Of a stretch of 64,000 nt of DNA, positions 1-8,183 are shown one piece after another (the stretch's first letter is position 1; each line of letters starts with the position of its first letter). The position numbers were made by a program, and so were the translations under genes. The notes under the pieces were generated by a model. That model saw nothing but the letters and a program-made list of their open reading frames with translations, was not told the origin of the DNA and made no database searches. This DNA is from Lewinellaceae bacterium (GTDB lineage: Bacteria; Bacteroidota; Bacteroidia; Chitinophagales; Saprospiraceae). The stretch covers positions 2,497,001 through 2,561,000 of the forward strand of contig JACJXX010000001.1 of the NCBI GenBank assembly GCA_020636435.1. The letters are read 5' to 3'.

Positions 1-259
1 TCCCCTGAAAAAAGGAGGGGTTATTCTCCTCCCCCATCACCGCCTTCCATAGCGCCTGGGTGGCCGGGTATTTGCCGATGCAAAAGCCGTCTAGCTTCAC
101 CTGATGAACCGGCTTTTCCCAATCATATGCGTCTGAATCCTCACTTCCCATCGCAAAGACGCCGCCTTTCACCCGAATCATCTCGAAGGAGAAGCCGTTG
201 GGCAAGGCCTCAACCAATTTAGGAAGTAAATCTATCGCAGAATAACTTGATAGGTTCAT
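1..259 (-). CDS. FGE-sulfatase (SUMF1-like) domain protein, N-terminal part
   Basis: The 86 visible codons start at the ATG at 259-257 and run off the left edge. They show the start of a formylglycine-generating-enzyme fold: a GGVFAMGS-type motif near residues 32-39, then EKPVHQV and IGKYPATQALWKAVMG. The segment from YPATQ to FFQG matches the DGR target at 4454-5176 residue for residue. The start codon overlaps the stop of the Roc-TIR gene (TAATG), so the two are probably translationally coupled. FGE-fold proteins are a common scaffold for DGR variable proteins, so the missing C-terminus may carry a second variable repeat. That is inference. No catalytic role is claimed, because the enzyme's cysteines lie in the unseen part. 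Confidence 0.85.
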   Translation of the reverse strand, partial: MNLSSYSAIDLLPKLVEALPNGFSFEMIRVKGGVFAMGSEDSDAYDWEKPVHQVKLDGFCIGKYPATQALWKAVMGEENNPSFFQG

Positions 260-3054
260 TATTCACTCTTGATATCTTTGATTATCCGTTTGAGCTTTTT
301 AATCACCTCCAGCCACTTTTCATCCCTTTCTTCCCGACGTGGAATAGTGGCGATCCAGTCTTCCGGCTTCCCGGCGCCCTGCTTTTTCATAAACCAGGCT
401 CCCTCGGTATCACAGGCCCGCAGGAATATCGGAACAATCGGAAGTTCATCAGACTTCTCATAGGCTGCTTTGAGTTCTACATTCCAGATGTAATTGGAAT
501 TCATAAATGCAGGGCTGATAAGAAGCAGAAAGATATCGGCCTGAGTGAGTGCCTCTTTGATCTTTTCATCCCAATCTTCACCGGGTTTTATCTGGCCGTC
601 ATACCAAGGCTCCACATAACCGTCTCGTTTGAGTTGAGCAAAGTGAATTTCAAACTCATTCCGGTAAGCCGCATCTTCCGAGGCATACATAAAAAAAATT
701 CGCTTGGGGGTAATGCCAGGCTTTACTTCAAGTATACCATGGCCATCCTTGCTGAGTAGCTTTGCAAAAGCACGAAATTCACCCTGAACCCCGTTTTCAC
801 ACAGGATCACTTTGTTTTCTGATGGATGTTTCAAAAGGTTCCCGATTTTAACAAAATCCTGCTCATTTAGGGAAACCTGGATTTCAGGATTGTCCTGGTT
901 GATCTCCTGAAATTGGGCGAAAATCTGCCGCATAACTTCCGGGGCATTATCCTGGACGGATACTTTGATCCATCTTTTGCTATAATCACATTCTACCAGG
1001 CCGAGGGGTTTTCCAAAGGCGATGCCACTTTTCCAAACCAGGTTCTCGTATGCCTCGGAACCAAAACGGGCAATAAACCGCAGCATTGCGCTCTTGGGCA
1101 GGAAGTTCGGATAGTAAAGGACAAAGGAAGTTTCTAATTTGAGGTATCCCAGTGCATAGTCCAACTTTTCAGGCCTCTCCTTTGGAAGATACTGTGGGGC
1201 GACAAAAATAGTCCCGGTAGGTTCCCTGACGGCAAAGATCAGCTCAAATTGCTTCATCAAAGCAATGATTTGCTCTGAATCAAAATTCCCTACGCTTTCT
1301 TTTAGCTGCTCCAGTATCTTTTCTACGTGGGCCTGGCTAAACTTACCATCATTGCGCATTACACTATAATCCAGCACCTTGTAGATAATTTCCGTTACCC
1401 ATGGAGGCTTGACAAACACGGTGTTTTTGAGTTCGGGAATAGCAGGATAATACAAAATCACGCCAATGTCGTGCAGGTAACTGGTCAACGTATCCAGAAT
1501 AGAATCACCATCACTTGATCTGTTATTGCTGATCCCGGGGCTAATCCCTTCGCAAAAATCCGTGTATTCCTGCCAGGAGAAGACGGCTTCATCTGCAGGC
1601 AAGGCCCTCAGTTCTGTCTTTATGTGCAGCCACTTTTCATCGAATGAATATTTTGACTTGGTTTCAGCCAACCGCTGAATGAGGCTGTTTTGAAATGACA
1701 TGAAACGCCAAAGGCCGTATTCCTTTTTTTCCAACCTGGCGTCTTTCACGCTAAGGCGAAAGATCTGATTATCGTGAAGCTGATATTTCCGTTTATCGGA
1801 ATCAGGAACGGGCACCTCTTTCGATTCATCCATTTTGTTTTGGGCCAGGTAGGTAAACGGTATTTCGCTCTGTCCACAGAAATAACGTAGGTTTTCCAAC
1901 CAATAGACATAAGGAAAATGCTCGACAGGGATGTTCTTTTTTACCGGCTTTCCATCTTCATAAAGCCGGATCTGCGTCTGTTTTACGCCCTGTATGTTTG
2001 TGTCCTTCTCAAAAAGAACCACTGAAAGGGCATTCTTCGACAAAAATAAGCGGTGGGTAGCGTGGTAAAATTCCTGCCCCCCAAAGTCCCAGACATTGAC
2101 TTTGAATCCCAAATCTTTGAGTTCCCAAATCTCATTATTAATGCCATGAGTGGATTCTATATTCTCATTAAATTCCTCTCCCTTAAGAAGGCGAAGTAAA
2201 GAGGATTTCCCCGAAGTGCTGTTACCTAATAATACCAACTTCACCTCGTCATTCTCCACTACTTTTTCTGCCTTAGCCAGTGAAAGCAGGTAGTTTCGCA
2301 CTTTTTCCAGGGAATTGCCTCTTTCTTCGGTACTGATAAATTCTGCCGGGATAGTGGAAAACGGATTATTGTGGAGATAAAGGGTTTCTAAGGATTTCAG
2401 CTCCAAAAAAATTGCTGGTAATTCTTCCAGTTTATTGTTTCGCAGGTGTAAGGTTTCCAGAGAGGGTAAATCGGAGGCCAGGAAAAGCCGTTCGAGTGTG
2501 TTATCGTTCAAATATAAATAGGCCAACTTCCTGAAACCACCTGGAAGATTGAATTGGCTTAGCTGATTTTGGCTGAGGTCAAGAGACACCAGCTCCGGGC
2601 AGCCACCCTCGAAAATTATCCGGGTGAGTTGGTTTTTCCGCAAATCAAGTATCCTCAGAGCGGCAAATCCTTCCGGTAGGGTTAATTCGTTCAACCCGCA
2701 TTCACTCACATCCAGCTCTTCCAACGCCGGCAGGCCTTCCGAAAAAGCCACCGCCTGCAGCGGTTCGTTCTCGCTCAGGTTCAGGTACTTCAAAGCATTC
2801 ATTCCCGCCGGGATAGTAGTAGTGGCAAGCTTGTTTTCGCTCAGGTTCAGGGCCTGAAGCTCAGGCATTTTCCACAGGAAGGCGATCTTATCCTCCGTCA
2901 ATCCCTGGCCGCACAGGTTGAGGCCGATGACTTGTCCCGCTGCGTCACAGGCGTAGTAAGCGTTGGGGTTATCGGATTTCATTAATTCTTCCAGGCCCGG
3001 CTGTTCCCTGAACGCTTTCAGGCCCAGCCGCTCCTTAATTTCTTGAGGTAGCAT
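259..3054 (-). CDS. LRR-Roc-COR-TIR (ROCO family) protein
   Basis: 931 residues from the ATG at 3054. A longer frame to 3114 exists, but its extra residues are not family-like. Leucine-rich repeats with LxxLxLxxNxL periodicity fill about residues 40-245. A Roc GTPase follows, with P-loop GNSTSGKSS near 276 and the switch DFGGQE near 325. A COR-like region comes next, and a C-terminal TIR domain begins at RIFFMYASED near 783 and includes SPAFMNSNYIWNVEL with its conserved Glu. LRR-Roc-COR proteins are GTP-controlled switches, and bacterial TIR domains often degrade NAD+ in immune responses. The gene lies just downstream of the DGR template repeat and is coupled to a second FGE protein. A sensor-plus-effector conflict role is inferred from this layout. 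Confidence 0.9.
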   Translation of the reverse strand: MLPQEIKERLGLKAFREQPGLEELMKSDNPNAYYACDAAGQVIGLNLCGQGLTEDKIAFLWKMPELQALNLSENKLATTTIPAGMNALKYLNLSENEPLQAVAFSEGLPALEELDVSECGLNELTLPEGFAALRILDLRKNQLTRIIFEGGCPELVSLDLSQNQLSQFNLPGGFRKLAYLYLNDNTLERLFLASDLPSLETLHLRNNKLEELPAIFLELKSLETLYLHNNPFSTIPAEFISTEERGNSLEKVRNYLLSLAKAEKVVENDEVKLVLLGNSTSGKSSLLRLLKGEEFNENIESTHGINNEIWELKDLGFKVNVWDFGGQEFYHATHRLFLSKNALSVVLFEKDTNIQGVKQTQIRLYEDGKPVKKNIPVEHFPYVYWLENLRYFCGQSEIPFTYLAQNKMDESKEVPVPDSDKRKYQLHDNQIFRLSVKDARLEKKEYGLWRFMSFQNSLIQRLAETKSKYSFDEKWLHIKTELRALPADEAVFSWQEYTDFCEGISPGISNNRSSDGDSILDTLTSYLHDIGVILYYPAIPELKNTVFVKPPWVTEIIYKVLDYSVMRNDGKFSQAHVEKILEQLKESVGNFDSEQIIALMKQFELIFAVREPTGTIFVAPQYLPKERPEKLDYALGYLKLETSFVLYYPNFLPKSAMLRFIARFGSEAYENLVWKSGIAFGKPLGLVECDYSKRWIKVSVQDNAPEVMRQIFAQFQEINQDNPEIQVSLNEQDFVKIGNLLKHPSENKVILCENGVQGEFRAFAKLLSKDGHGILEVKPGITPKRIFFMYASEDAAYRNEFEIHFAQLKRDGYVEPWYDGQIKPGEDWDEKIKEALTQADIFLLLISPAFMNSNYIWNVELKAAYEKSDELPIVPIFLRACDTEGAWFMKKQGAGKPEDWIATIPRREERDEKWLEVIKKLKRIIKDIKSE

Positions 3055-3143
3055 ACATAAGATGATTGATCCCAAAGAAGAGCAGCAGAGCCTTCGTCTT
3101 ACCACTACCAGCACTGCTGCTTCGAGGGCTAAGCCCCTTTTTG

Positions 3144-3163
3144 CCCCCGTAACGGGGACGGGT
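3144..3163. repeat. short GC hairpin beyond the DGR template repeat
   Basis: CCCCG and CGGGG arms around a TAA loop lie about 40 bases past the TR on its 3' side, in the gap before the Roc-TIR gene. It could end or stabilise the template RNA, which is inference. There is no T-run to mark a standard terminator. Confidence 0.35.
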
Positions 3164-3203
3164 CAATCATCTGTTCAGTGGAAGCCATCCGGCCTTCCCG
3201 TGA

Positions 3204-3353
3204 GCTGGAGGGACAAACCCAACCGAAACCCGACGTTGTTGTTGCGATTCGTCGGGATGTTGTTGTTGCGGTTGGAGACGCGGCAGTTCCTGGCGTTGTT
3301 GTTCTCCCGCCCAAAATGGGCGGGACCGCCGCGGTACACGCGGTCAACGCCCT
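3204..3353 (-). repeat. DGR template repeat (TR)
   Basis: 150 nt that align with the VR at 4465-4599. On the coding (minus) strand it is rich in AAC codons in runs of three, the usual template design. Outside one length difference, all 17 mismatches to the VR are at TR adenines: nine A to T, seven A to C, one A to G. The last 30 nt, through GTCGGGTTTCGG to CTCCAGC, are invariant and form the initiation-of-mutagenic-homing side. The TR lies directly after the RT and overlaps its stop codon. It is 15 nt longer than the VR because a hairpin at 3305-3325 replaces six bases. The change keeps the frame. Confidence 0.95.
3305..3325. repeat. 21-nt perfect hairpin inside the DGR template
   Basis: Arms TCCCGCCCA and TGGGCGGGA with a 3-nt loop stand where the VR has only the six bases of the Gly-Trp region. 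The size, the TCCCG/CGGGA ends and the perfect pairing match hairpins in the tRNA/intron locus (54036-54511) and at 63779-63799. Confidence 0.85.
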
Positions 3354-3846
3354 ATGATGATTGACCTTTGCGCTTTAAAAATACATTTTCTCTCAGTTTT
3401 TTCGTATTCGCATGTAAAATAAATGCAAACAAAGGCAGTGCCCGCCGCTGACAAACGGCTTCACTCCATTTCCCGGAATGATAGTTTTCCTCCAGCTCCC
3501 GGAATTTCCGGAGAAATCGCCTTTTGCTGCGTTGCAACAACCGGGTTTCATCCGGCAGCAGCCGGTATCCCAAAAAGGGTAATCCGTAGCGGGTCCAGTT
3601 CAGTATTTCCGGCTTGAGTTCGCATTGAAGTTTAGTTTGGACGTAATCCTCAATTATGGCGTGGGCTTCTTTCAATTTCTGCTTATCGTAATGCCACAAA
3701 ACGAAATCGTCCATATACCGGGCATAGGCTTTAAAACGCAGTTGTTCTTTGATAAAATAGCTCTTCCCCTTACGGGCCTTCCAGAAGGCCAGGCGCAGGT
3801 TCTCGGGATCGGCGATCCGCTCCAATAGATGGTTAGCTCTTTTCAT
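3352..3846 (-). pseudogene. DGR reverse transcriptase, internally deleted
   Basis: An open frame of 164 residues, where DGR reverse transcriptases usually have about 300-400. The N-terminus (ANHLLERIADPENLRLAFWKARKGK) is typical. After residue 29 it jumps to FIKEQLRFKAYARYMDDF, which carries motif C (YMDD), and then has a normal thumb-like end (GYRLLPDETRLLQRS). The fingers and palm motifs before YMDD are gone, including the first catalytic Asp of motif A and the DGR-specific SQ motif. The loss is in frame, so a short protein could be made, but polymerase activity is not expected. The start overlaps the HRDC gene stop (ATGA). An assembly collapse is the alternative explanation. Confidence 0.88.
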
Positions 3847-4283
3847 CCTCCGGCGGTTTCGAGATAAAATAATGCCCGTATTTTTTCGGCCTTCTTCTCC
3901 CCAATGCCCTTCACCGTTTTCATGCTGGCCGGCGTCAGTTCCGCAAGCCGGGCCAGGCCGGCCAGTTCCTCGTTTGTAAAAATAAGGTAAACCTCCACAT
4001 TCTCTTGCTTCGCCGCCTGCTTGCGGATTTCCCGCAACCTGGAAAAGCGCTCGAAGCTTGCCTCATCCAGCACCTCCCGGTAGTCAATTTTTTTACGCTC
4101 TCTTTTATCGTAATGCGTGGAATCGTCAAGATATCGGACGCAGACACACCAAAATGATCCCTGGCCGTCGCTCACTAACTGGTTTTCCACGCGCAGGATC
4201 TTTTTGGACCGAAGGAATACGTTCAGGTCTTCGTTTAGCTTTTCGCCGCCGAAGACGGGGATGGTGAAATATTTGATTTGCAT
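3843..4283 (-). CDS. HRDC-domain DGR accessory protein
   Basis: 146 residues. The N-terminal half (IKYFTIPVFGGEKLNEDLNVFLRSKKIL, then a strand-rich segment) precedes an HRDC-like C-terminus: LREIRKQAAKQENVEVYLIFTNEELAGLARL, then TPASMKTVKGIGEKKAEKIRALF, a helix-hairpin-helix-type nucleic-acid contact. HRDC proteins are one of the known accessory types beside DGR reverse transcriptases, in place of Avd. It lies between the variable gene and the RT and shares four bases with the RT start, so it is co-translated. The start at 4283 is chosen because residues upstream of it read as GC-rich noise. Confidence 0.85.
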   Translation of the reverse strand: MQIKYFTIPVFGGEKLNEDLNVFLRSKKILRVENQLVSDGQGSFWCVCVRYLDDSTHYDKRERKKIDYREVLDEASFERFSRLREIRKQAAKQENVEVYLIFTNEELAGLARLAELTPASMKTVKGIGEKKAEKIRALFYLETAGG

Positions 4284-4341
4284 GGTTCGAGGTTTTTCAT
4301 GGGCGGCCCGTCTACGCTCCTGGGCCCCGCCGGGCGTCTTC

Positions 4342-4364
4342 GGCGGCGCTCCTCTTGCGCCGCC
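4342..4364. repeat. GC-rich hairpin downstream of the DGR variable gene
   Basis: Perfect 8-bp arms GGCGGCGC and GCGCCGCC with a 7-nt loop, about 100 bases past the VR end in the gap before the HRDC gene. Inverted repeats just downstream of the VR are known to help target recognition in some DGRs. That role here is inference from position. Confidence 0.4.
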
Positions 4365-4453
4365 TGCTCCGCCCGCCCGGGCCCCGTCGCTCCCTTCCTC
4401 CCTCTCCTGTTGGAGAGGATCGGGATAATCCTGCTCACGGGATGGCCGGATGG

Positions 4454-5176
4454 CTATCCAGCTGGCTGGAGGGACAAACCCAACCGAAACCCGACGGTGA
4501 AGTTGCGATACGGCGGGAAGGTGGAGTGGCGGGAGGAGACGCGGCAGTTCCAGGCGTAGCTGTTCCAGCCACCGCCGCGGAACACGCGGGCAACGCCCTG
4601 CTCCCGATCCACCCAGGCAGAACCATCGGCAGGCGCCCCCTGGTAATCGGCATTCCAGTGATCCTCCACCCACTCCCGCACGTTCCCACTCATGTCGTAA
4701 AGGCCTAACTCATTCGGTTTCTTCTGGCCTACGGCTTTCGTTTCTCCGTGGCTGTTTTCCTCATACCACCCTACCTCTTTCAATTTATTGCCCCCGGCAT
4801 ATTTGTAACCCCGGCTCCTGTTCCCGCCACGCGCGGCATATTCCCACTCCGCTTCCGTCAGCAAGCGATAGCCTTTGCCTGTCAACTCATTCAATTTCTT
4901 GATGAACACTTGGGTATCTTCCCAGGATACGCTATCCACCGGCCGCTTATTCCCCTGAAAAAAGGAGGGGTTATTCTCCTCCCCCATCACCGCCTTCCAT
5001 AGCGCCTGAGTGGCCGGGTATTTGCTGATGTAGAAATCTGACAGCGTTACCCGATGCACGGGTTTCTCATCTGAATAGGCATCCTCCTCATCGGAGCCCA
5101 TGAAGAAGCTTCCTCCTTCGGCCAGGATCATCTCCAGGAAAGGGAGTGCTTTTTCGGCTTCGTTAGAAGTTAGCAT
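4454..5176 (-). CDS. DGR variable protein, FGE-sulfatase/C-type-lectin fold
   Basis: 240 residues from the ATG at 5176. Upstream ATGs at 5203 and 5278 would add residues without family character. The FGE-sulfatase fold is clear: AEGGSFFMGSDEEDAYSDEKPVHRVTL, YPATQALWKAVMG, PVDSVSWEDTQVFIKKLN, YRLLTEAEWEYAARGG, ELGLYDMSGNVREWVEDHW, then RVFRGGGWNSYAWNCRVSSRH and GFRLGLSLQPAG. The last 45 or so codons are the variable repeat. Varied codons cluster in the surface loop used for binding in this fold. No signal peptide is evident, so it probably acts in the cytoplasm. It is the first gene of the DGR cluster. A binding role rather than sulfatase maturation is inferred. Confidence 0.93.
   Translation of the reverse strand: MLTSNEAEKALPFLEMILAEGGSFFMGSDEEDAYSDEKPVHRVTLSDFYISKYPATQALWKAVMGEENNPSFFQGNKRPVDSVSWEDTQVFIKKLNELTGKGYRLLTEAEWEYAARGGNRSRGYKYAGGNKLKEVGWYEENSHGETKAVGQKKPNELGLYDMSGNVREWVEDHWNADYQGAPADGSAWVDREQGVARVFRGGGWNSYAWNCRVSSRHSTFPPYRNFTVGFRLGLSLQPAG
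4465..4599 (-). repeat. DGR variable repeat (VR)
   Basis: 135 nt at the 3' end of the FGE-fold gene that match the TR at 3204-3353. The 17 substitutions all sit opposite TR adenines. The distal 30 nt are identical to the TR and end 9 bases before the stop codon. This is direct evidence of past adenine-specific mutagenic retrohoming. Confidence 0.95.
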
Positions 5177-5627
5177 GGAGGGAAGATGTTTTTTTATGAT
5201 CATCCAGCTGAATGCCCATTTGTTGAAAGAGTGGACATTTCCCCTAAATCTAATAAAATTCGGAGAACATGGCGGCAAAATGGAATGAACAAAATGAAAG
5301 GAAAATATCCGTTTTTAGGTTCCTAATAGGCTATAAAAAGCAAAAGAAGTAGTTCACTTTATCGAACGTTTTTCTGGAATAGCCTTTTAGCTCCCAGCTT
5401 CCATACAATCACCTTATCTCCATGCAGGATTAGTAGAGCCTGGCAAATCGTCAATTATTTGGATATGGGCGCAGGCACCCAACCAGCCATTGGCCTATAC
5501 GGTTTCCTTGTGGGCTTATTCAGACAAACTATTGTTTCCTTTCCTCAGCTCTGTTTATCAATTTTTTTTAACTTGTCGAAGAAAATCAAATTCAAAGATC
5601 CTGAAAACCCCAAAACAAATCCCGGGT
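5177..5627. other. intergenic region before the nucleotidyltransferase-like gene
   Basis: A divergent intergenic region of about 450 bases. It would contain the promoter of the DGR operon (leftward) and of the gene at 5628 (rightward). I see no convincing promoter, repeat or gene in it. Confidence 0.4.
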
Positions 5628-6068
5628 ATGTTAACGTTCGACGAAGATGGCTACCTTACTCCTGATGAGCCTATTGAGGTTGACTTTGAAACTTTCATCC
5701 GTGAGTTTGTGATAAATGAACATAGAGCAGATATCTTCACCGAATATAGGCAAATGTTGACAGATCTCTCCTCTCTTTCGCCAGGTGCGTTTTATCAGTG
5801 GATAAATGGGAGTTTTGTTACCCGGCAGGCACGGCCCAAAGATATCGATGTTGTAACTTTTTTGAGCCAACAAATATACGTTGAGTTTGAACCTCTTTTT
5901 CGCGAACTTCGTTTAAAATATCCTAAAGTGGATGCGTATTTCGTTAAGGTTTATCCAGAAGGCCACCCCAGGGGGTTCATCACAGAATTTGACCAGATAG
6001 AGTGGCGGCACCTTTTTTCAACAGACCGCCGCAGGCGCAAGAAAGGATTTATTCATATTAACTTCTGA
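5628..6068 (+). CDS. nucleotidyltransferase-like protein (DUF6932-like)
   Basis: 146 residues from the ATG at 5628. A longer frame from 5490 reads as low-complexity non-family sequence. The central NGSFVTRQARPKDIDVVTFL resembles the G-S-x(n)-D-x-D active site of minimal nucleotidyltransferases, here GSF then DIDVV. The rest is a small alpha/beta fold ending in the basic RRRRKKGFIHINF. It is followed after 3 bases by a 70-residue helical protein. Such nucleotidyltransferase plus small-helical pairs are often toxin-antitoxin-like. That function is inference, and the family assignment is from memory of the motif only. Confidence 0.65.
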   Translation: MLTFDEDGYLTPDEPIEVDFETFIREFVINEHRADIFTEYRQMLTDLSSLSPGAFYQWINGSFVTRQARPKDIDVVTFLSQQIYVEFEPLFRELRLKYPKVDAYFVKVYPEGHPRGFITEFDQIEWRHLFSTDRRRRKKGFIHINF

Positions 6069-6071
6069 ATT

Positions 6072-6284
6072 ATGGAGATCAAGGATACCAAACTTATTGA
6101 GATCTTCCATACACTGGAAAAGATCGAAAAAATGAACAAAGCGGTTCTGTTTCATAGATCCATTGAAGGAGAAACAGATGCACTCGCTATTGAACAATAC
6201 ACTCGCGTAAAAGCAGAATTGACGGAACAATTGTTACATCTGTTGGATGAAATGGACCTTCACCTCAAAGTAGCGGCAGCCTGA
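6072..6284 (+). CDS. small helical partner of the nucleotidyltransferase-like protein
   Basis: 70 residues, almost entirely predicted helix (IEIFHTLEKIEKMNKAVLFHRS, then EQYTRVKAELTEQLLHLLDEM), ending in VAAA. It starts 3 bases after the upstream stop and so shares its operon. The size and heptad-like leucines suggest a partner or antitoxin-type protein. I recognise no named domain. Confidence 0.6.
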   Translation: MEIKDTKLIEIFHTLEKIEKMNKAVLFHRSIEGETDALAIEQYTRVKAELTEQLLHLLDEMDLHLKVAAA

Positions 6285-6537
6285 TGGGTTCCCCTTTTGC
6301 CCCTAAAAGAGTCCCTGAAAACCTTTTTCCTCAAGCTTTTGAGACTCCAGGCCAGAGTTCAAAATAACCAACGTTTCGGTGGAATAACCTACCCCGCCTA
6401 GTCTCAAGAAGACAACTGTGACGGCCATAACTCAACCTGCGAACTAGAGCCCCCAACTTGCCTGATGGAAGGAAACCAAAAGCCGATGAAGCATGTTCTG
6501 CTAATAATCACTAAATTGTAAGCACAAAAGGAAAAGC

Positions 6538-6777
6538 ATGGCTTTGATAATAACTGATGATACCCTGGCGAAAGCTCAAATGACAGCTGATGAACTGCTG
6601 GTCGACCTGGCGTGCTACTTGTATGACAAAAAGCGGATGAGTATGGGCCAGGCCCGGCATCTGGCAGGGTTAGACCAGATCAGTTTCCAGAAAGAACTGG
6701 CCAAACGGGATATCTATATCCACTATACCGAAGAGGACCTGAAAAAAGACCTGGAGAACCTCGGTATTAGCCTATGA
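6538..6777 (+). CDS. UPF0175-family antitoxin
   Basis: 79 residues with the UPF0175 pattern: MTADELLVDLACYLYDKKRMSMGQARHLAGLDQISFQKELAKRDI, then YTEEDLKKDLENL. These are small helix-turn-helix-like proteins usually encoded just before a DUF3368 PIN-like toxin, and such a gene overlaps it here by four bases (ATGA). Antitoxins of this kind commonly repress their own promoter. No operator is visible in the 250-base gap upstream. Confidence 0.85.
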   Translation: MALIITDDTLAKAQMTADELLVDLACYLYDKKRMSMGQARHLAGLDQISFQKELAKRDIYIHYTEEDLKKDLENLGISL

Positions 6778-7250
6778 TCATTGTCAGCGACACTTCCTCC
6801 ATTTCCAACCTGCTTCAGATAGGGTTGATCGACATTCTTCACACATTATATGGTGAAATAACCATAACTCCCGCTGTAAGAAGAGAACTGAATGTCCTTC
6901 CGAAGCAAGAAAAGCAAATTGAGCAGATCGGCTGGATCAAGGTACAAGCCCCTCTGGACCAAAAAATGGTAGTCGAACTCCTGAAAGAATTGGACCTTGG
7001 TGAAGCCGAGTCCATTGCTTTGGCTGTGGAAGAAAAAGCGAAATATCTCATCATCGATGAATACAAAGGCCGAGCAATCGCCGATGCCTATGGCGTTAAG
7101 ATAGTTGGAATCCTGGGCGTCCTGATCCAGTCTAAACAACAAGGGGTAATATCTTCGGTAAAACCCAATATCGAGAAATTGATCGAAATCGGTTTTAGGC
7201 TGGACAAAAAGCTGATAGCAAAAGTTTTGAGAAGCCTGGGTGAAGAATAA
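6774..7250 (+). CDS. DUF3368 PIN-like toxin
   Basis: 158 residues. It opens with IIVSDTSSISNLLQIGLIDIL, the PIN-type first acidic motif (SDTSS). LDLGEAESIALAVEE carries the second acidic cluster and YLIIDEYKGRAIADAYGVKIVGILGVL the third, which is the DUF3368 signature. PIN-domain toxins are metal-dependent RNases. Overlap with the UPF0175 gene supports a type II toxin-antitoxin pair. All expected acidic residues are present, so it looks intact. Confidence 0.85.
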   Translation: MIIVSDTSSISNLLQIGLIDILHTLYGEITITPAVRRELNVLPKQEKQIEQIGWIKVQAPLDQKMVVELLKELDLGEAESIALAVEEKAKYLIIDEYKGRAIADAYGVKIVGILGVLIQSKQQGVISSVKPNIEKLIEIGFRLDKKLIAKVLRSLGEE

Positions 7251-7328
7251 TGAATACAGCCAGAGACTTTCCTCACCACTCCTGTTCCCATCAATAACCT
7301 GGCATCTTTGGCTGAATACCCCCTGGCG

Positions 7329-7908
7329 CTATCCCTTCTTCCCTTTTACCATCACCCCTCTATACCGTAGGTAGTTGTACAAAGTAGACTTACAGATTCC
7401 TAACTGAAGGCAGATTTGCGGGACAGAGAGTTTCTTTTCCTGGTAAAGCACCTCTGCCGCGGTTCTCGGCAGATTTAAACAACCCCTTGGGGCGCCCTCC
7501 AAACCTGCCTCTCGCCCTGGCGGCTTTGAGGCCGGCAAACGTCCTCATCTGGATAATGTCCCTTTCAAATTGAGCCACGGCAGCAAATATGTGGAAGGTG
7601 AACTGCCCGACAGGGGTGGAGGCATCAATCCTGTCTTGCAGGCTTTGGAACTCGGTGCCTTTAGCGTCGAAAAAGTTAACCAGGTTAACGAGGTCCGGCA
7701 GGCTCCGGCCCAACCGGTCCAGTTTCCAAACAATCACTTTGTCTCCTCTTCGGAGAATGTGTCTTAACTCATCCAGTCCCGGCCTCTTTTTCTTAGAACC
7801 GCTTATCTTATCGGTGAACACCTGTTCACAGCCTGCATCTTTCAGCGCATCCAACTGAAGGTCCAGGTTTTGCTCTTGGGTGGAAACCCTGGCATATCCT
7901 ATTTTCAT
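7329..7908 (-). pseudogene. serine recombinase (resolvase/invertase), frameshifted
   Basis: Starts at the ATG at 7908 with MKIGYARVSTQEQNLDLQLDAL, carrying the catalytic Ser of ARVST. It continues through ISGSKKKRPGLDEL, VWKLDRLGRSLPDLV and GRFGGRPKG. Near 7455-7470 the frame shifts. The C-terminal DNA-binding helix-turn-helix (AAEVLYQEKKLSVPQICLQLGICKSTLYNYLRYRGV) is in another frame and ends at 7329. Without the shift it would be about 193 residues, normal for the family. The remnant at 10794 carries the same shift. A truncated protein with the catalytic domain alone could still be made. Confidence 0.88.
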
Positions 7909-8183
7909 CTTGACAGTTTTTTGGTGAAGGGGGGTACTATTGAGACACAGGAGGGATAGGCCAGAGTTCACTTTTTGGGGGCCTGAATCAAGGGTGTTTT
8001 CGGTACAACAAATCTCATACATTTCGATGGACTCTCAAAATTGGGTCTGGTAGGCGCCCGGCAGGCCAAAGAAAGGGCGGTTATGTTGGACGGCAAACTG
8101 TGACTTCCCCCAGTACAGTCAATTGGAATTTTCGCTTTTTGTGGCACGGAGCAATGATGGCAGCGTACCCGCTTTAGCATTTA

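Noticed and set aside
3129..3347. Reading frame on the minus strand through the template repeat
   Set aside because: It is the translated TR, not a gene. Its low-complexity product reflects the AAC-rich template in another frame.
4235..4708. Overlapping frames between the FGE and HRDC genes
   Set aside because: GC-rich noise on both strands. The real ends are fixed by the VR stop at 4454 and the HRDC start at 4283.
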